Assembly (NCBI RefSeq): GCF_013407925.2
Contig: NZ_CP060201.1
Coordinates: 5,751,001 to 5,815,000, forward strand
Direction of reading: 5' to 3'
Origin: Pseudomonas protegens
Lineage (GTDB): Bacteria > Pseudomonadota > Gammaproteobacteria > Pseudomonadales > Pseudomonadaceae
DNA length: 64,000 nucleotides
Below the pieces are notes generated by a model, which saw only the letters and a list, made by a program, of their open reading frames with translations, searched no databases and was not told where the DNA came from. Positions 17,584 to 26,467 of the stretch are shown here, in pieces (position 1 is the first letter of the stretch; each line of letters starts with the position of its first letter). The translations under genes and the position numbers were made by a program.

Positions 17584-18585
17584 TCACTGCTCGCGGTAGC
17601 GCCCCGGGGTCATGCCGAACCAGCGCAGGCAGGCCTTGTGAAAGCTGCTCTGGTCGCGAAAGCCCAATAGCGCGCCGATGTACTTGACGCTGCGCATGGA
17701 GTTGCGCAGAAAGCTGTGGGCCAGCATCAAGCGGGCTTCGTCCTGCAACGCCGAGAAGTGCACGTCTTCATGGCCCAGGCGGCGTTGTAGGCTGCGGGTG
17801 CTGACCCCCACCGCCTGGGCGATATGCGGCAGGTCGCTGGGCGCGCCCTGGGCCAGGGATTCGGACAGGGCCCGACGCACCCGCGCCGTCATCGAGCCGC
17901 TGAGCAACACGTTGAGCCGGTTGCGCGCATATTCCATGTGCAACACGTCCAGGGCCGGGTCGGCGGTGGGCAGGGCAATGGCGCAGTCCTGACGGCTGAA
18001 CGTCAGGCTGTTGTGCGGAGCATCGAACTGCAGGTTGTCGCCCATCAACCGGCGCAGCATGCGGGTGTCCGCCGGCTCGGGGTAGGTGAAGGCGGCCATC
18101 TGCGGCCGCGGTTTGTGCTGCGGCAGCAGCCAGTGCAGCAGGCCCAGGGTCTGGGCGGCGCCGGCGTCGATCAGTGCCCGGGGAATCAGCGAGGGCTCGG
18201 CGGTGATATCGAAGCCGATCAGTTGCAAGGCATCGGGCTTGCGTTCCAGGCACATGCAGAAGCTGTTGCGGGTCAGTGCCTGGTAATCCACCAGGCGTTG
18301 TAGCGCCGCCCCCAGGGTCGCGCAGGACATCACCGCATAGCCCAGGGCTTCCAGGTTGGCTGGATGGGCCTTGCTGTAGGCCAGCAGGCCGAGGTCCGGG
18401 TTGCCGGTGCGCCGGGCGGCTTCGCGCATCACTTGATAAACCAGTTCCAGCCTCACGCCCTTGGGATTGTCCTCAACGTCCTGGATGCTGCTGCCGAAGG
18501 TTCTGAGCAGGGCGTCGACGTTGGCGCCGCCTTCTCTGATGACATCGGCAAGCACCCGAAAGCTGGCGCTGGTCATTCTGTGCAT
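17584..18585 (-). CDS. AraC-family regulator (OruR/ArgR-like, Arabinose_bd N-terminus)
   Basis: A 333-residue protein. Residues 20-210 match the long N-terminal domain of OruR/virulence-type AraC regulators (LVYQVMREAARRTGNPDLGL is characteristic). The C-terminal double helix-turn-helix runs from ALSESLAQ to the end (IAQAVGVSTRSLQRRLGHED, then YIGALLGFRDQSSFHKACLR and GMTPGRYRE). The ATG at 18585 has AGGA seven bases upstream; a second ATG lies three codons in. Targets are unknown. Neighbours on the same strand are absent, so it probably acts elsewhere or on the EAL gene opposite. Confidence 0.88.
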   Translation of the reverse strand: MHRMTSASFRVLADVIREGGANVDALLRTFGSSIQDVEDNPKGVRLELVYQVMREAARRTGNPDLGLLAYSKAHPANLEALGYAVMSCATLGAALQRLVDYQALTRNSFCMCLERKPDALQLIGFDITAEPSLIPRALIDAGAAQTLGLLHWLLPQHKPRPQMAAFTYPEPADTRMLRRLMGDNLQFDAPHNSLTFSRQDCAIALPTADPALDVLHMEYARNRLNVLLSGSMTARVRRALSESLAQGAPSDLPHIAQAVGVSTRSLQRRLGHEDVHFSALQDEARLMLAHSFLRNSMRSVKYIGALLGFRDQSSFHKACLRWFGMTPGRYREQ

Positions 18586-18829
18586 AGGTCTTCCTGAACT
18601 AGTGGCTAAATGATATCGATGAGGCCTTTTGCATGATTGCAATAAACAAAAGGCCGCAGACGAATAAGCACTGAGCCAGGTTTCCAAGGACAAGCGAAAG
18701 GTATCCGGGAACACTTCCGGGTGGCCTGGGCAGGGTCGATCATGGTTGGGCAGGGACCCTTGGGCGCGCGCTGGCCACGGCGTCACACCATGTCTGAGGG
18801 TGCATCGTTGGCTGGCCTATGGATTCGTC

Positions 18830-19606
18830 ATGCAGAGCATCAAAGACTTTTATCGCGAACTGGCCGAGGGCCGTTTGATGCTGGCATTCCAGCCGGTGGT
18901 GTGGCTGCCGGATAGCAGCCGGGTGCTCTACCACGAAGGCTTGCTGCGGCATGTCGATGCCCAGGGGGGCGATGTCTACCCCCTGGCGCTGCTGGAAAAG
19001 CACCAGGTGATGCGCGAGCTGGACCGCAGCGTGGTGCTCTGCGTGATCGATGCCCTGCAACGGGATGAACGCTTGCGCCTGGGGTGCAATATTTCCGCCC
19101 AGAGCGCGATCATCGACCCCTTCTGGCACGCCATTGTCCAGCAACTGCGAGACTTCCCCTCAGTCGCCGCGCGACTGGTGATCGAGATCACCGAAAGCGC
19201 CACGCCGCCGAGCATCGAGGCGGCCAGCGAATTCGTCCTGTGCCTGCGGGAACTGGGCTGTCGGGTGGCCATCGACGATTTCGGCGCGGGCCTGGGCACC
19301 CTGGAGTTCATCCGCCAGACCCGACCGGACATCGTCAAGATCGACAAGGGCTACATCCAGCGTGCCCGTGGCGAACTCAACAGCGCCCAGACCCTCAGCC
19401 ACCTGGTGCAGCTGTGCAAGACCCTGGCGCCCTGCGTGATTATCGAAGGCGTAGAGACGGGCACCGACCAGAACCTGGCTACCGCCTGTGGTGGCGAGTG
19501 GGGGCAGGGCTATCTGTTCGGGCGTCCGCAGGTGGATCGCCTCGGCCGGCGTTGCTGCCTGGAACAGCAGCGGATGGCCGCGCTGTGCGCACCGGATCAG
19601 GCGTAG
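18830..19606 (+). CDS. EAL-domain cyclic-di-GMP phosphodiesterase
   Basis: A 258-residue stand-alone EAL domain with no sensor or TM segment. The catalytic residues expected for hydrolysis of c-di-GMP are in place: the EAL motif appears as EGL (YHEGLLR), then N in CNISAQ, E in EITES, DD in AIDDFGAGLG, K in DIVKIDKGY, E in VIIEGVET, and Q in GQGYLFGRP. The enzyme therefore looks active. The start at 18830 (MQSIKDFYREL) was chosen because the fold begins there. No good ribosome-binding site is visible, and a start 28 codons upstream is possible. Confidence 0.88.
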   Translation: MQSIKDFYRELAEGRLMLAFQPVVWLPDSSRVLYHEGLLRHVDAQGGDVYPLALLEKHQVMRELDRSVVLCVIDALQRDERLRLGCNISAQSAIIDPFWHAIVQQLRDFPSVAARLVIEITESATPPSIEAASEFVLCLRELGCRVAIDDFGAGLGTLEFIRQTRPDIVKIDKGYIQRARGELNSAQTLSHLVQLCKTLAPCVIIEGVETGTDQNLATACGGEWGQGYLFGRPQVDRLGRRCCLEQQRMAALCAPDQA

Positions 19607-19642
19607 CCACGCTGCGGCAGCGGGGCTGGGATGGCGCGCAGT

Positions 19643-20032
19643 TCAGTCGGGCTGCGCAGTGATGGGCGGGGTGTTGGCGGTCGGGTCTTGCACCTCGGCA
19701 GCGACGGGCAATGCCGGCAGGTCTTCCAGGGGCGAACGGGTCATGTCCACGTGCATGTTGCGCTTGGGCCGTTCCGGCTGGAACGCGTCGTAGGGCAGCA
19801 GCACGGTGTCGAGCGCCGCATCCAGGGGCAGGCTGGCGATCATCAGGATCGGGCACACCACCGTCACCCAGCAGCCGCCGGTGATCATGCGTGCGTAGCC
19901 CATGTCATAGCCGGTGAGCACTTGGGCGTTGGTCTTGACGCTGCGGTAGTAGCGGTCGTCGCGAAAGTCCAGGGCATTGCCGCGAGTCATATAGGTGCCG
20001 CAGCCGGACAGCAGCAGGGTGTTGAGCAGCAA
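19643..20032 (-). CDS. YceK/YidQ-family lipoprotein (first of a tandem pair)
   Basis: A small outer-envelope lipoprotein. The lipobox LLLSGC puts the lipidated Cys about 11 residues into the frame as written from a TTG at 20032. The body (YYRSVKTNAQ, CWVTVVCPILMIASLPLDAALDTVLLPYDAF) is typical of the YceK/YidQ family, and the tail is Pro/Ala-rich. The signal peptide is too short and lacks a basic end if TTG is the start. Two ATC codons at 20051-20056, preceded by GGAAG, would give IIRILHYLLLL before the lipobox. No ATG, GTG or better TTG lies between there and the upstream stop. A paralogue follows at 20096. Role unknown. Confidence 0.72.
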   Translation of the reverse strand: MLLNTLLLSGCGTYMTRGNALDFRDDRYYRSVKTNAQVLTGYDMGYARMITGGCWVTVVCPILMIASLPLDAALDTVLLPYDAFQPERPKRNMHVDMTRSPLEDLPALPVAAEVQDPTANTPPITAQPD

Positions 20033-20095
20033 CAGGTAATGGAGGATTCGGATGATCGGGCTTCCACGCAGGGTCGAGACAGGGGCGGGCGCGAA

Positions 20096-20350
20096 TCAGT
20101 GATTCATCGCGTCGTAGGGCAGCAGCGCGGTGTCGGCCACGGCATCCACCGGCAGGCTGACGATGGCGACCACCGGGCAGACGATGCTCATCCAGCAGAA
20201 GACCGTGGCATAGCCGTCGTAGCCGCTGGCGCCGCGCATGGTCAGCAGTTCGATATTGGCCTGGGTGCCTTTGTAGTAGTCGTAGCCGCTGTGGGCATTG
20301 GGGGTGCGGGCGATCAGGGTGCCGCAGCCCGTCAGGGACAGCAGGGTCAA
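20096..20350 (-). CDS. YceK/YidQ-family lipoprotein (second of the pair)
   Basis: A paralogue of the neighbour at 19643 (same CPVVAIVSLPVDAVADTALLPYD core), with lipobox LSLTGC. Coordinates use a TTG at 20350, which again leaves a very short leader with no basic residue. Upstream in frame, ATC ATC at 20375-20380 follows AAGGA at five bases and would give IIKALNAALLLTLLSLTGC, an ideal lipoprotein signal peptide. The only nearby ATG is out of frame and soon hits a stop. Initiation on AUC, or a sequence error, is therefore suspected. It is read before 19643 in the same direction, probably as one operon. Confidence 0.72.
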   Translation of the reverse strand: MTLLSLTGCGTLIARTPNAHSGYDYYKGTQANIELLTMRGASGYDGYATVFCWMSIVCPVVAIVSLPVDAVADTALLPYDAMNH

Positions 20351-20480
20351 CAGAAGTGCAGCGTTGAGGGCTTTGATGATGCCATTCCTTAGCGAGCGGT
20401 TTTTTGCGCGCGCATCGTCGCAGAAGCCGGGCGCGCAAGCTAGATCAGGCCCGGATAAATAATCGCCAGGCGCGGCCCGA

Positions 20481-21017
20481 TCAGATCTCTGACGGGATCA
20501 ACAGCAGCAGATCGGTATCGCCGATATCCACCCCGGCCTGGCTCAGCAGGGTGCTGGCCTGGCCCCGGTGATGGGTCTGGTGATTGAAGAAATGCACCAG
20601 CAGGGCGTGGAAGTCACGCTCGGCGACCACGCCTTTGGTGTTGGTGTAATGCAGGCTGCTGTCCAGGTCGGCGTCGCTCAGGGACTGGCTGAAATCCAGG
20701 ATCAACTGGTCCAGCCATTGGCGTTGCTGCCAGAGCCCGCGCAGGTCGGGGAACAGCAGGGTCTTGAGGTCCTGGGGCTGGGCCACTTGCTGCAGCGGGG
20801 CCAGCGCCGGAGGCTGCGCCGGGTGTCGGGCAAAACGCTTGAGCCAGATCGTGTCACCGGCCAGCAGGTGGTTGAGGGTGCCGAGGATCGAGCCGAAAAA
20901 CGCCTGGCGGTCGAGGACGATCTGCGCCTCGGGCAGGCTCATGGCGGCCTGGTACAACTTGGCGTTCATCCACTGGTTGTAGCGGGCCATCAGGCACAGG
21001 TGCTCGGTGCGCTTCAT
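20481..21017 (-). CDS. DinB-family (DinB/YfiT-like) putative metal-dependent protein
   Basis: A 178-residue four-helix-bundle protein of the DinB superfamily. The three metal-ligand positions expected are the His in ILGTLNHLLAGD and the H-x3-H of VHFFNHQTHHRGQ. AARYNQWMN-like residues (ARYNQWMNAKLY) at the start and HHRGQASTLLSQAG near the end are family hallmarks. AGGA precedes the ATG at 21017. Related proteins (BstA, bacillithiol transferases, mycothiol enzymes) are thiol transferases or isomerases; a specific role cannot be assigned. It is divergent from the PLP enzyme at 21257 across a 239-base gap. Confidence 0.88.
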   Translation of the reverse strand: MKRTEHLCLMARYNQWMNAKLYQAAMSLPEAQIVLDRQAFFGSILGTLNHLLAGDTIWLKRFARHPAQPPALAPLQQVAQPQDLKTLLFPDLRGLWQQRQWLDQLILDFSQSLSDADLDSSLHYTNTKGVVAERDFHALLVHFFNHQTHHRGQASTLLSQAGVDIGDTDLLLLIPSEI

Positions 21018-21256
21018 GGTTGTTCCTCTGGGGTTGTGCGGGCGGGTGCGCAGCAGCTTTGCAAGCCTCGCGGCACACTTGCAAGGGGCGCGACGAAAGC
21101 CTTGCGTGCCGGCTGTTTGCGGGGCCTTGCAGCCATTAAAAAAACCGCCCCTTTGGCCCCGATAACATCGTTTCTCGGGGCTTGGGCTTTTCTCTATATT
21201 GGCCACCAGATCCAGCGCGGCAACAGGCCGCGCGCCCTCTATGGTGAGCCGTTGCA

Positions 21257-22531
21257 ATGAATAAAAAACCTGAACGCACAGGGCTGGAAAATCCTGGAAC
21301 CGCCACTCGGGTGGTCTGGGGCGGAGAGCAGATCCGTCATCCCTACAACGCCACGCAAACCCCGATTGTCGCCAGCGCCGCCTATGGCTACGACGACATT
21401 GACCAGTGGTACGACGTGGCCCTGGGCAAGGCCCCTGGCTTTATCTACAGCCGCATGAGCAACCCCACGGTGGAAACCCTGGAAGCCAAATTGTGCGACC
21501 TGGAAAACGCCGAGTCGGCGGTGGCTTTCAGCAGCGGCATGGCGGCCATCAGCGGCGTGCTCTACAGCTTCCTGCGCCACGGCCAGCGGGTGGTGTCGAC
21601 CAAGGACAGCTACGGCGGCACCAACAAGATTTTCGAAGAATTCCTACCGCGCATGGGCGTGGCCGTGACCCTCTGCGAAACCTTCGACCAGCAGCAGATC
21701 GAAGCCGAGATCGCCAAGGGTTGCGACCTGCTTTACCTGGAGACCCCGACCAACCCGACCCTGAAGATCGTCGATATCCAGCGTCTGGTCGCCGCGGCAA
21801 AACAGGTCGGCGCGCTGGTGGTGGCGGACAACACCTTCGCCACGCCGCTGAACCAGAACCCCCTGGCCCTGGGCGTGGACGTGGTGATCCACAGCGCCAC
21901 CAAGTTCCTCAGTGGCCACGGCGACGTGCTGGGTGGAGTGGCCTGTGGCAGCGAGGCGCTGATGAGCCAGGTGCGTCACTACCGGGAAATCAACGGCGCC
22001 AGCCTCGATCCGTTTTCGGCCTACCTGATCATCCGCGGGATCAAGACCCTGGCCCTGCGCATGCGTCAGCAACAGCACAGCGCCGCGCAGCTGGCGCAGT
22101 TCCTGCTCAACGAGCCGCTGGTGGAGGCGGTGAACTACCCGGGCCTGCCCAGCCACCCGAACCACGCCGTGGCCTGTGCGCAGATGCGCGGTTTCGGCGC
22201 CATCGTCAGCTTTGTCCTGGCGGGCGGCATGGACAGCGTCAAGCAGCTGTTGCCGCGCCTGCGCTATGCCCACTGCGCCGGCAACCTGGGTGCGGTGGAA
22301 ACCATCTACGGCCCGGCGCGCACCACCAGCCATGTGGAAAACACCCTGGAAGAGCGTCAGGCCCTGGGCATTTCCGAAGGGCTGGTGCGGATTTCGGTGG
22401 GCATCGAAGACACCGATGACCTGCTGGCCGACCTGCAACAGGCCTTTGCCTGGCTGCGCCAATCCCTCAAGCACAACCCGGCGCCTGGCGCCGTCCCTTC
22501 CCTGAATGCCCGGGCCGAGGTCGCCCACTGA
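21257..22531 (+). CDS. Cystathionine gamma-synthase/methionine gamma-lyase-family PLP enzyme
   Basis: A 424-residue fold-type-I PLP enzyme of the Cys/Met metabolism family. The PLP lysine is in HSATKFLSGHGD (about K216). The family's SSGMAAI, YLETPTNPTLKI and ADNTFATP segments and the C-terminal ESLxx-type region (GLVRISVGIEDTDDLLADL) are present. It could form cystathionine from an activated homoserine, or degrade Met, homocysteine or cystathionine. The next gene is an amino-acid permease, then LysR, a threonine-synthase homologue and Lrp. That context favours an amino-acid catabolic or exchange role over biosynthesis, but this is inference. Confidence 0.87.
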   Translation: MNKKPERTGLENPGTATRVVWGGEQIRHPYNATQTPIVASAAYGYDDIDQWYDVALGKAPGFIYSRMSNPTVETLEAKLCDLENAESAVAFSSGMAAISGVLYSFLRHGQRVVSTKDSYGGTNKIFEEFLPRMGVAVTLCETFDQQQIEAEIAKGCDLLYLETPTNPTLKIVDIQRLVAAAKQVGALVVADNTFATPLNQNPLALGVDVVIHSATKFLSGHGDVLGGVACGSEALMSQVRHYREINGASLDPFSAYLIIRGIKTLALRMRQQQHSAAQLAQFLLNEPLVEAVNYPGLPSHPNHAVACAQMRGFGAIVSFVLAGGMDSVKQLLPRLRYAHCAGNLGAVETIYGPARTTSHVENTLEERQALGISEGLVRISVGIEDTDDLLADLQQAFAWLRQSLKHNPAPGAVPSLNARAEVAH

Positions 22532-22545
22532 CAGAGCGCGCAACA

Positions 22546-22572
22546 CCCCCACAGCAAGGCAGCCCGTGGGGG
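22546..22572 (+). terminator. Weak hairpin after the PLP enzyme gene
   Basis: CCCCCAC and GTGGGGG form a 7-bp stem around a 13-base loop between two same-strand genes. No T-run follows. It could attenuate transcription into the permease gene. Confidence 0.3.
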
Positions 22573-22683
22573 CTTCATGAAGAGGAATAACAATAAAAAC
22601 CTGGTGGCATCCGATTTGTTTTCTGCCCATTTCCACAGTCGCAGAAATTGAGACTTGCCCTGACAACTTTCATGAGAACCATC

Positions 22684-24120
22684 ATGTCCCTACAAGAACA
22701 ACAGACCGACTTGCGCGGCGGCTTCAAGCAAGAAATGCAGACCCGGCACATCGTCATGCTCGCCCTCGGCGGGGTGATCGGCACCGGGTTGTTCCTGACC
22801 TCCGGCTACACGGTGAACCAGGCCGGCCCGCTGGGGGCGGTGATCGCCTACATCATCGGCGCGCTGATGGTGTACCTGGTGATGATGTGCCTCGGCGAGC
22901 TGGCGGTGCAGATGCCCGAGACCGGCTCCTTCAGCACCTACGCCACGCGCTTTCTCGGCCCCGGCACCGGCTATACCGTGGCCTGGCTGTACTGGCTGAC
23001 CTGGACCGTGGCCATCGGCTCGGAATTCACCGCTGCCGGGATCCTCATGGCCCGCTGGTTCCCCGAGACCCCGGTGTGGATCTGGAGCGCGCTGTTCGCC
23101 ATGGTGGTGTTCCTGTCCAACGTGGTCTCGGTGCGGCTATTCGCCGAGACCGAGTTCTGGCTGTCGCTGGTCAAGGTAATCACCGTGCTGGCCTTCCTGG
23201 CAGTGGGTGGCGGGGCGATCCTCGGCCTCTTGCACATCGACCAGGCCCACAGCATCGGCCTGAGCAACTTCACCCGCGAGGGGCTGTTCCCCACCGGCTT
23301 CATGCCGATCGCCATGACCCTGCTGGCGGTGGCCTTCGCCTTCTCCGGCACCGAGCTGATCGGCATCGCCGCCGGCGAAACCCGTGACCCGCAACGCAAC
23401 GTGCCGCGGGCGATCCGCACCACGGTGCTGCGCCTGGCGATCTTCTTCGTCGGCACCATCTTCGTCCTCGCCACCCTATTGCCGCGGGAGCAGGCCGGTT
23501 TGGTGGAAAGCCCGTTCGTCACGGTGTTCACCTACATCGGCATTCCGTACTCGGCCGACATCATGAACTTCGTGATCATCAGTGCGCTGCTGTCGGCCGC
23601 CAACTCCGGGCTGTACGCCGCCTCGCGGATGCTCTGGACCCTGAGCGACCAGGGCCACCTGCCCAAGCAGTTCTCGGCCCTGACCCGCATGGGCACGCCG
23701 CTCAACGCGATCATCGTGAGCATGGCCGGGGGCGCCGCCTCGCTGCTCAGCAGCGTGTTCGCCCCGGACACCATCTACCTGGCCTTGGTGTCGATTTCCG
23801 GGCTGGCGGTGGTGGTGGTGTGGATGAGCATCGCCGCTAGCCAGATCGCCTTCCGCCGGCACTTCGTGGCCAACGGCGGCGATGTGCGCGACTTGAAGTT
23901 CCGAGTCCGTGGCTACCCCTGGGTGCCGCTGGGGGCGCTGTTGTGCTGCGCCCTGGCCTGTGTCGGCATCGGCTTCGACCCTGAGCAGCGGGTGGCCCTG
24001 TACTTCGGTGTGCCGTTCATCGCCTGGTGCTACTTGGTGTATTACATTACCCGCAGCAGCCGCCAGCGGCGCCTGGCCCTGGCACCTCTGGCACGCTCGT
24101 CCGATGCCCTGCCGGGCTGA
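22684..24120 (+). CDS. APC-superfamily (AAT family) amino-acid permease
   Basis: A 478-residue inner-membrane transporter with twelve hydrophobic helices. The amino-acid transporter signature is present at the start ([19 protein letters not shown]) with the unwound TM1 motif, followed by the conserved EL-T-x-G-FSTYA segment ([20 protein letters not shown]) and later [13 protein letters not shown]. It probably imports an amino acid by proton symport. The ATG at 22684 is preceded by GAG nine bases away. It lies between a Met/Cys-type PLP enzyme and a LysR gene, so the substrate may be a sulfur amino acid, homoserine or threonine. Confidence 0.9.
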   Translation: MSLQEQQTDLRGGFKQEMQTRHIVMLALGGVIGTGLFLTSGYTVNQAGPLGAVIAYIIGALMVYLVMMCLGELAVQMPETGSFSTYATRFLGPGTGYTVAWLYWLTWTVAIGSEFTAAGILMARWFPETPVWIWSALFAMVVFLSNVVSVRLFAETEFWLSLVKVITVLAFLAVGGGAILGLLHIDQAHSIGLSNFTREGLFPTGFMPIAMTLLAVAFAFSGTELIGIAAGETRDPQRNVPRAIRTTVLRLAIFFVGTIFVLATLLPREQAGLVESPFVTVFTYIGIPYSADIMNFVIISALLSAANSGLYAASRMLWTLSDQGHLPKQFSALTRMGTPLNAIIVSMAGGAASLLSSVFAPDTIYLALVSISGLAVVVVWMSIAASQIAFRRHFVANGGDVRDLKFRVRGYPWVPLGALLCCALACVGIGFDPEQRVALYFGVPFIAWCYLVYYITRSSRQRRLALAPLARSSDALPG

Positions 24121-24161
24121 CGGATGGCAACGGCATCCAGGGCGTTGATGAGAGCCAGGCC

Positions 24162-25052
24162 ATGAAGCAGAAAAGCTTGCCCCCGCTGAACTGGCTGCGC
24201 GCCTTCGAAGTGTCCGCCCGCTGCCTGAACTTCACCCACGCCGCCGAGGAGCTGTTCCTCACCCAGGGCGCGGTGAGCCAGCAGATCCGCCAGCTGGAAA
24301 GCCACCTCGGGGTGGCGCTGTTCAAGCGCCTGCCCCGGGGCCTGGACCTGACCGAGGAGGGGCGCTCCTACCTGCCGGTGGTGCAGGACGCCATCACCCG
24401 GCTGGCGGTGGGCACCAACGAGATCTTCGGCCAGCACCAGCACCGGCCGATCAAGGTGCGCGGCAGCCTGGCGTTCTTCGTCCACTGGCTGGCGCCCAAG
24501 CTGCCGACCTTCCAGCAGGCCCAGCCGCAGGTGGACATTCGTTACATCAGCAATATCTGGGTCAAGGAGCTGGATGGCGAAGACGACCTGGAAATCCGCT
24601 GGGGCCGCGGTCACTGGCCGGGGCTGGTGGCCCAGCGCCTGACCTGGGACAGCCTGTTCCCGGTCTGCGCCCCGGCCTTGCTGGCGCGCCTGCCGCTGCA
24701 GGTGCCGGACGATCTGGCCCGCCATCAACTGCTGCACGTGCTGGGCTACGAAGAGGGCTGGGGCTACTGGCTTGAACGGGCCGGTGCCAGCCGGGTGGAC
24801 TCGTCCCGGGGCATGCAGTTCGACACCCTGATCTCGACCCTGCGCATGGCCGAGCTGGGTCAGGGCGTGGCCCTGGCCCGCTCCTCGATGGTTGCCGACA
24901 TGCTTGCCGACGGGCGTCTGGTGGAGCCCTTCGAGCAGCGTATCGAGGCCAGCGAATCCTTTTACCTGGTGCGCGGCGCCGATGCCGAGCAACACCCCGA
25001 TGCGCTGAAGTTTTCCACCTGGCTGGTGGAGCAGGCCCATCGCTACAAATGA
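24162..25052 (+). CDS. LysR-family regulator (GcvA-like)
   Basis: A 296-residue protein. Residues 1-65 carry the GcvA-type helix-turn-helix (LPPLNWLRAFEVSARCLNFT then AAEELFLTQGAVSQQIRQLE). The effector domain covers residues 95-290 with FFVHWLAPKLP and the LEIRWGRG ligand-pocket segment typical of GcvA-like regulators. It begins 41 bases after the permease stop and lies inside the same-strand cluster, 16 bases before the threonine-synthase homologue, so it is probably co-transcribed and may control the cluster. Confidence 0.9.
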   Translation: MKQKSLPPLNWLRAFEVSARCLNFTHAAEELFLTQGAVSQQIRQLESHLGVALFKRLPRGLDLTEEGRSYLPVVQDAITRLAVGTNEIFGQHQHRPIKVRGSLAFFVHWLAPKLPTFQQAQPQVDIRYISNIWVKELDGEDDLEIRWGRGHWPGLVAQRLTWDSLFPVCAPALLARLPLQVPDDLARHQLLHVLGYEEGWGYWLERAGASRVDSSRGMQFDTLISTLRMAELGQGVALARSSMVADMLADGRLVEPFEQRIEASESFYLVRGADAEQHPDALKFSTWLVEQAHRYK

Positions 25053-25068
25053 CTGGCCGGAGCCAAGC

Positions 25069-26445
25069 ATGCGCTATGTGAGTACCCGCAGTGCCGCCGA
25101 ACAGGTGGATTTTGTAACCGTGGTCCTGTCCGGCGTGGCCGCCGACGGCGGGCTTTATGTGCCGCAGCGGCTGCCGTGTTTCAGCCCCCAGGAAATCGCC
25201 AACTGGTCGACCCTGGATTACCCCGAACTGGCCTTTCGCGTGCTCAGCCCCTTTGTTGGCGACAGCCTGCCCGAGGCCGACTTCAAGGCGCTGCTGCACA
25301 GGGCCTACAGCGGTTTTGGCCATCGCGCGGTGGCGCCGCTGCGGCAGATCGATCGCAACGAATGGCTGCTGGAGCTGTTTCACGGCCCCAGTGGTTCGGC
25401 CAAGGATTTTGCCGCGCGCCTGCAGGCCCAACTGGTGAGCTACTTTCTCCAGCGCCGGCAGCGGCGTGGGGTCCTGGTGGGCGCCAGCAACGGCGACACC
25501 GCCCTGGCGGCGATCGACGCCTTCAAGGACTGTCCGCAGACCCAGGTGCTGGTGTTCTATCCGCAAAACGCCGTGCCCGAGCAGCAGGGGCGGCAGTTGC
25601 AGGCGGCCCATCACCCGGGGCTGTGGCGCTTTGCGGTGCAGGGCAGTTTCGACGACTGCCAGACCCTGGTCAGCCGCCTGTTGCGCCAGTGGCCTTTGCC
25701 CGAGCACGAGGCCATCGGTTTCAACTCCAGCAACTGGGTCGGGGTCATGGCCCAGCTGGTGCTGTATTTCCACGCCGTGCTGCAACTGGGCGGCGGCCAG
25801 CGGCCCATCGGCTTCAGCGTGCCGGCGGCGAGTTTCGCCGAAGTCTATGCCGGCTACATCGTGCAGAAGATGGGCTTGCCGATCACCCAGATGATTGTCG
25901 CCACCAATAGCAACGACGCGCTGCATCAGCTGTTCCTGAAGAACCGCTACTCCCGCGGGCAGGCCCGCCAGAGCCTGTCGCCGGCCATGGACCTGTCGCT
26001 GTTCGCCAATCTCGAACGCCTGGTCTGGGAGCTGTATGGCCAGGACCCGCAGGCGGTGGCGGCGCTGATGCGCGGGTTCGAGGACAGCGGCGAGATGAGC
26101 CTGAATAACGAGGCCTGGCTGCAGGCGCGGATGATCATCGACTCCTATTCGGTCAGCGACGAAGAGACCGGCAAGGAGATCGTCAGCCTGTATCGGGACA
26201 CCGGCTACGTCATCGATCCCCATGCCGCCACCGGGGTCCTGGCGGCGCGCCTGTACCGCCGCAGTCTGGTGGCGCCGATGGTCACCCTGGGAGAAATCGC
26301 CCCGGCCAAGTCGGCGCGGCTCCTGGGTTCGCTGGGCATTCCCGGGGTGGTCCCGCCACCGGTGGCCGCGCCCTCGACGCAGCAGTGGCAGACCCTGGCG
26401 GCGGATGATTTTGCCGCGCTGCTGCATCACCTCAAGGCACTGTGA
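25069..26445 (+). CDS. Threonine-synthase-family protein with altered PLP-binding motifs
   Basis: A 458-residue protein aligned by eye along its length with bacterial threonine synthase (MRYVSTR start, ADGGLYVP, AFRVLSPFV, VAPLRQIDRNEWLLELFHGP, DPHAATGV). The PLP lysine survives in SGSAKDFA, where the family has LAFKDFA. The phosphate-binding loop usually reads GNFGD but here is VPAASFAEVY, and the TSGDTG segment is SNGDTA. Canonical threonine synthesis from phosphohomoserine is therefore doubtful. It might have a changed substrate or a non-catalytic role. It sits 16 bases after a LysR gene and 22 bases before an Lrp-type regulator. This is the oddest member of the amino-acid cluster. Confidence 0.8.
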   Translation: MRYVSTRSAAEQVDFVTVVLSGVAADGGLYVPQRLPCFSPQEIANWSTLDYPELAFRVLSPFVGDSLPEADFKALLHRAYSGFGHRAVAPLRQIDRNEWLLELFHGPSGSAKDFAARLQAQLVSYFLQRRQRRGVLVGASNGDTALAAIDAFKDCPQTQVLVFYPQNAVPEQQGRQLQAAHHPGLWRFAVQGSFDDCQTLVSRLLRQWPLPEHEAIGFNSSNWVGVMAQLVLYFHAVLQLGGGQRPIGFSVPAASFAEVYAGYIVQKMGLPITQMIVATNSNDALHQLFLKNRYSRGQARQSLSPAMDLSLFANLERLVWELYGQDPQAVAALMRGFEDSGEMSLNNEAWLQARMIIDSYSVSDEETGKEIVSLYRDTGYVIDPHAATGVLAARLYRRSLVAPMVTLGEIAPAKSARLLGSLGIPGVVPPPVAAPSTQQWQTLAADDFAALLHHLKAL

Positions 26446-26467
26446 TGGACCGGTTCAAGGGGGCGGT

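Noticed and set aside
24562..26430. A 622-codon minus-strand frame
   Set aside because: Antisense to the LysR and threonine-synthase-like genes; no ribosome-binding site and no family.
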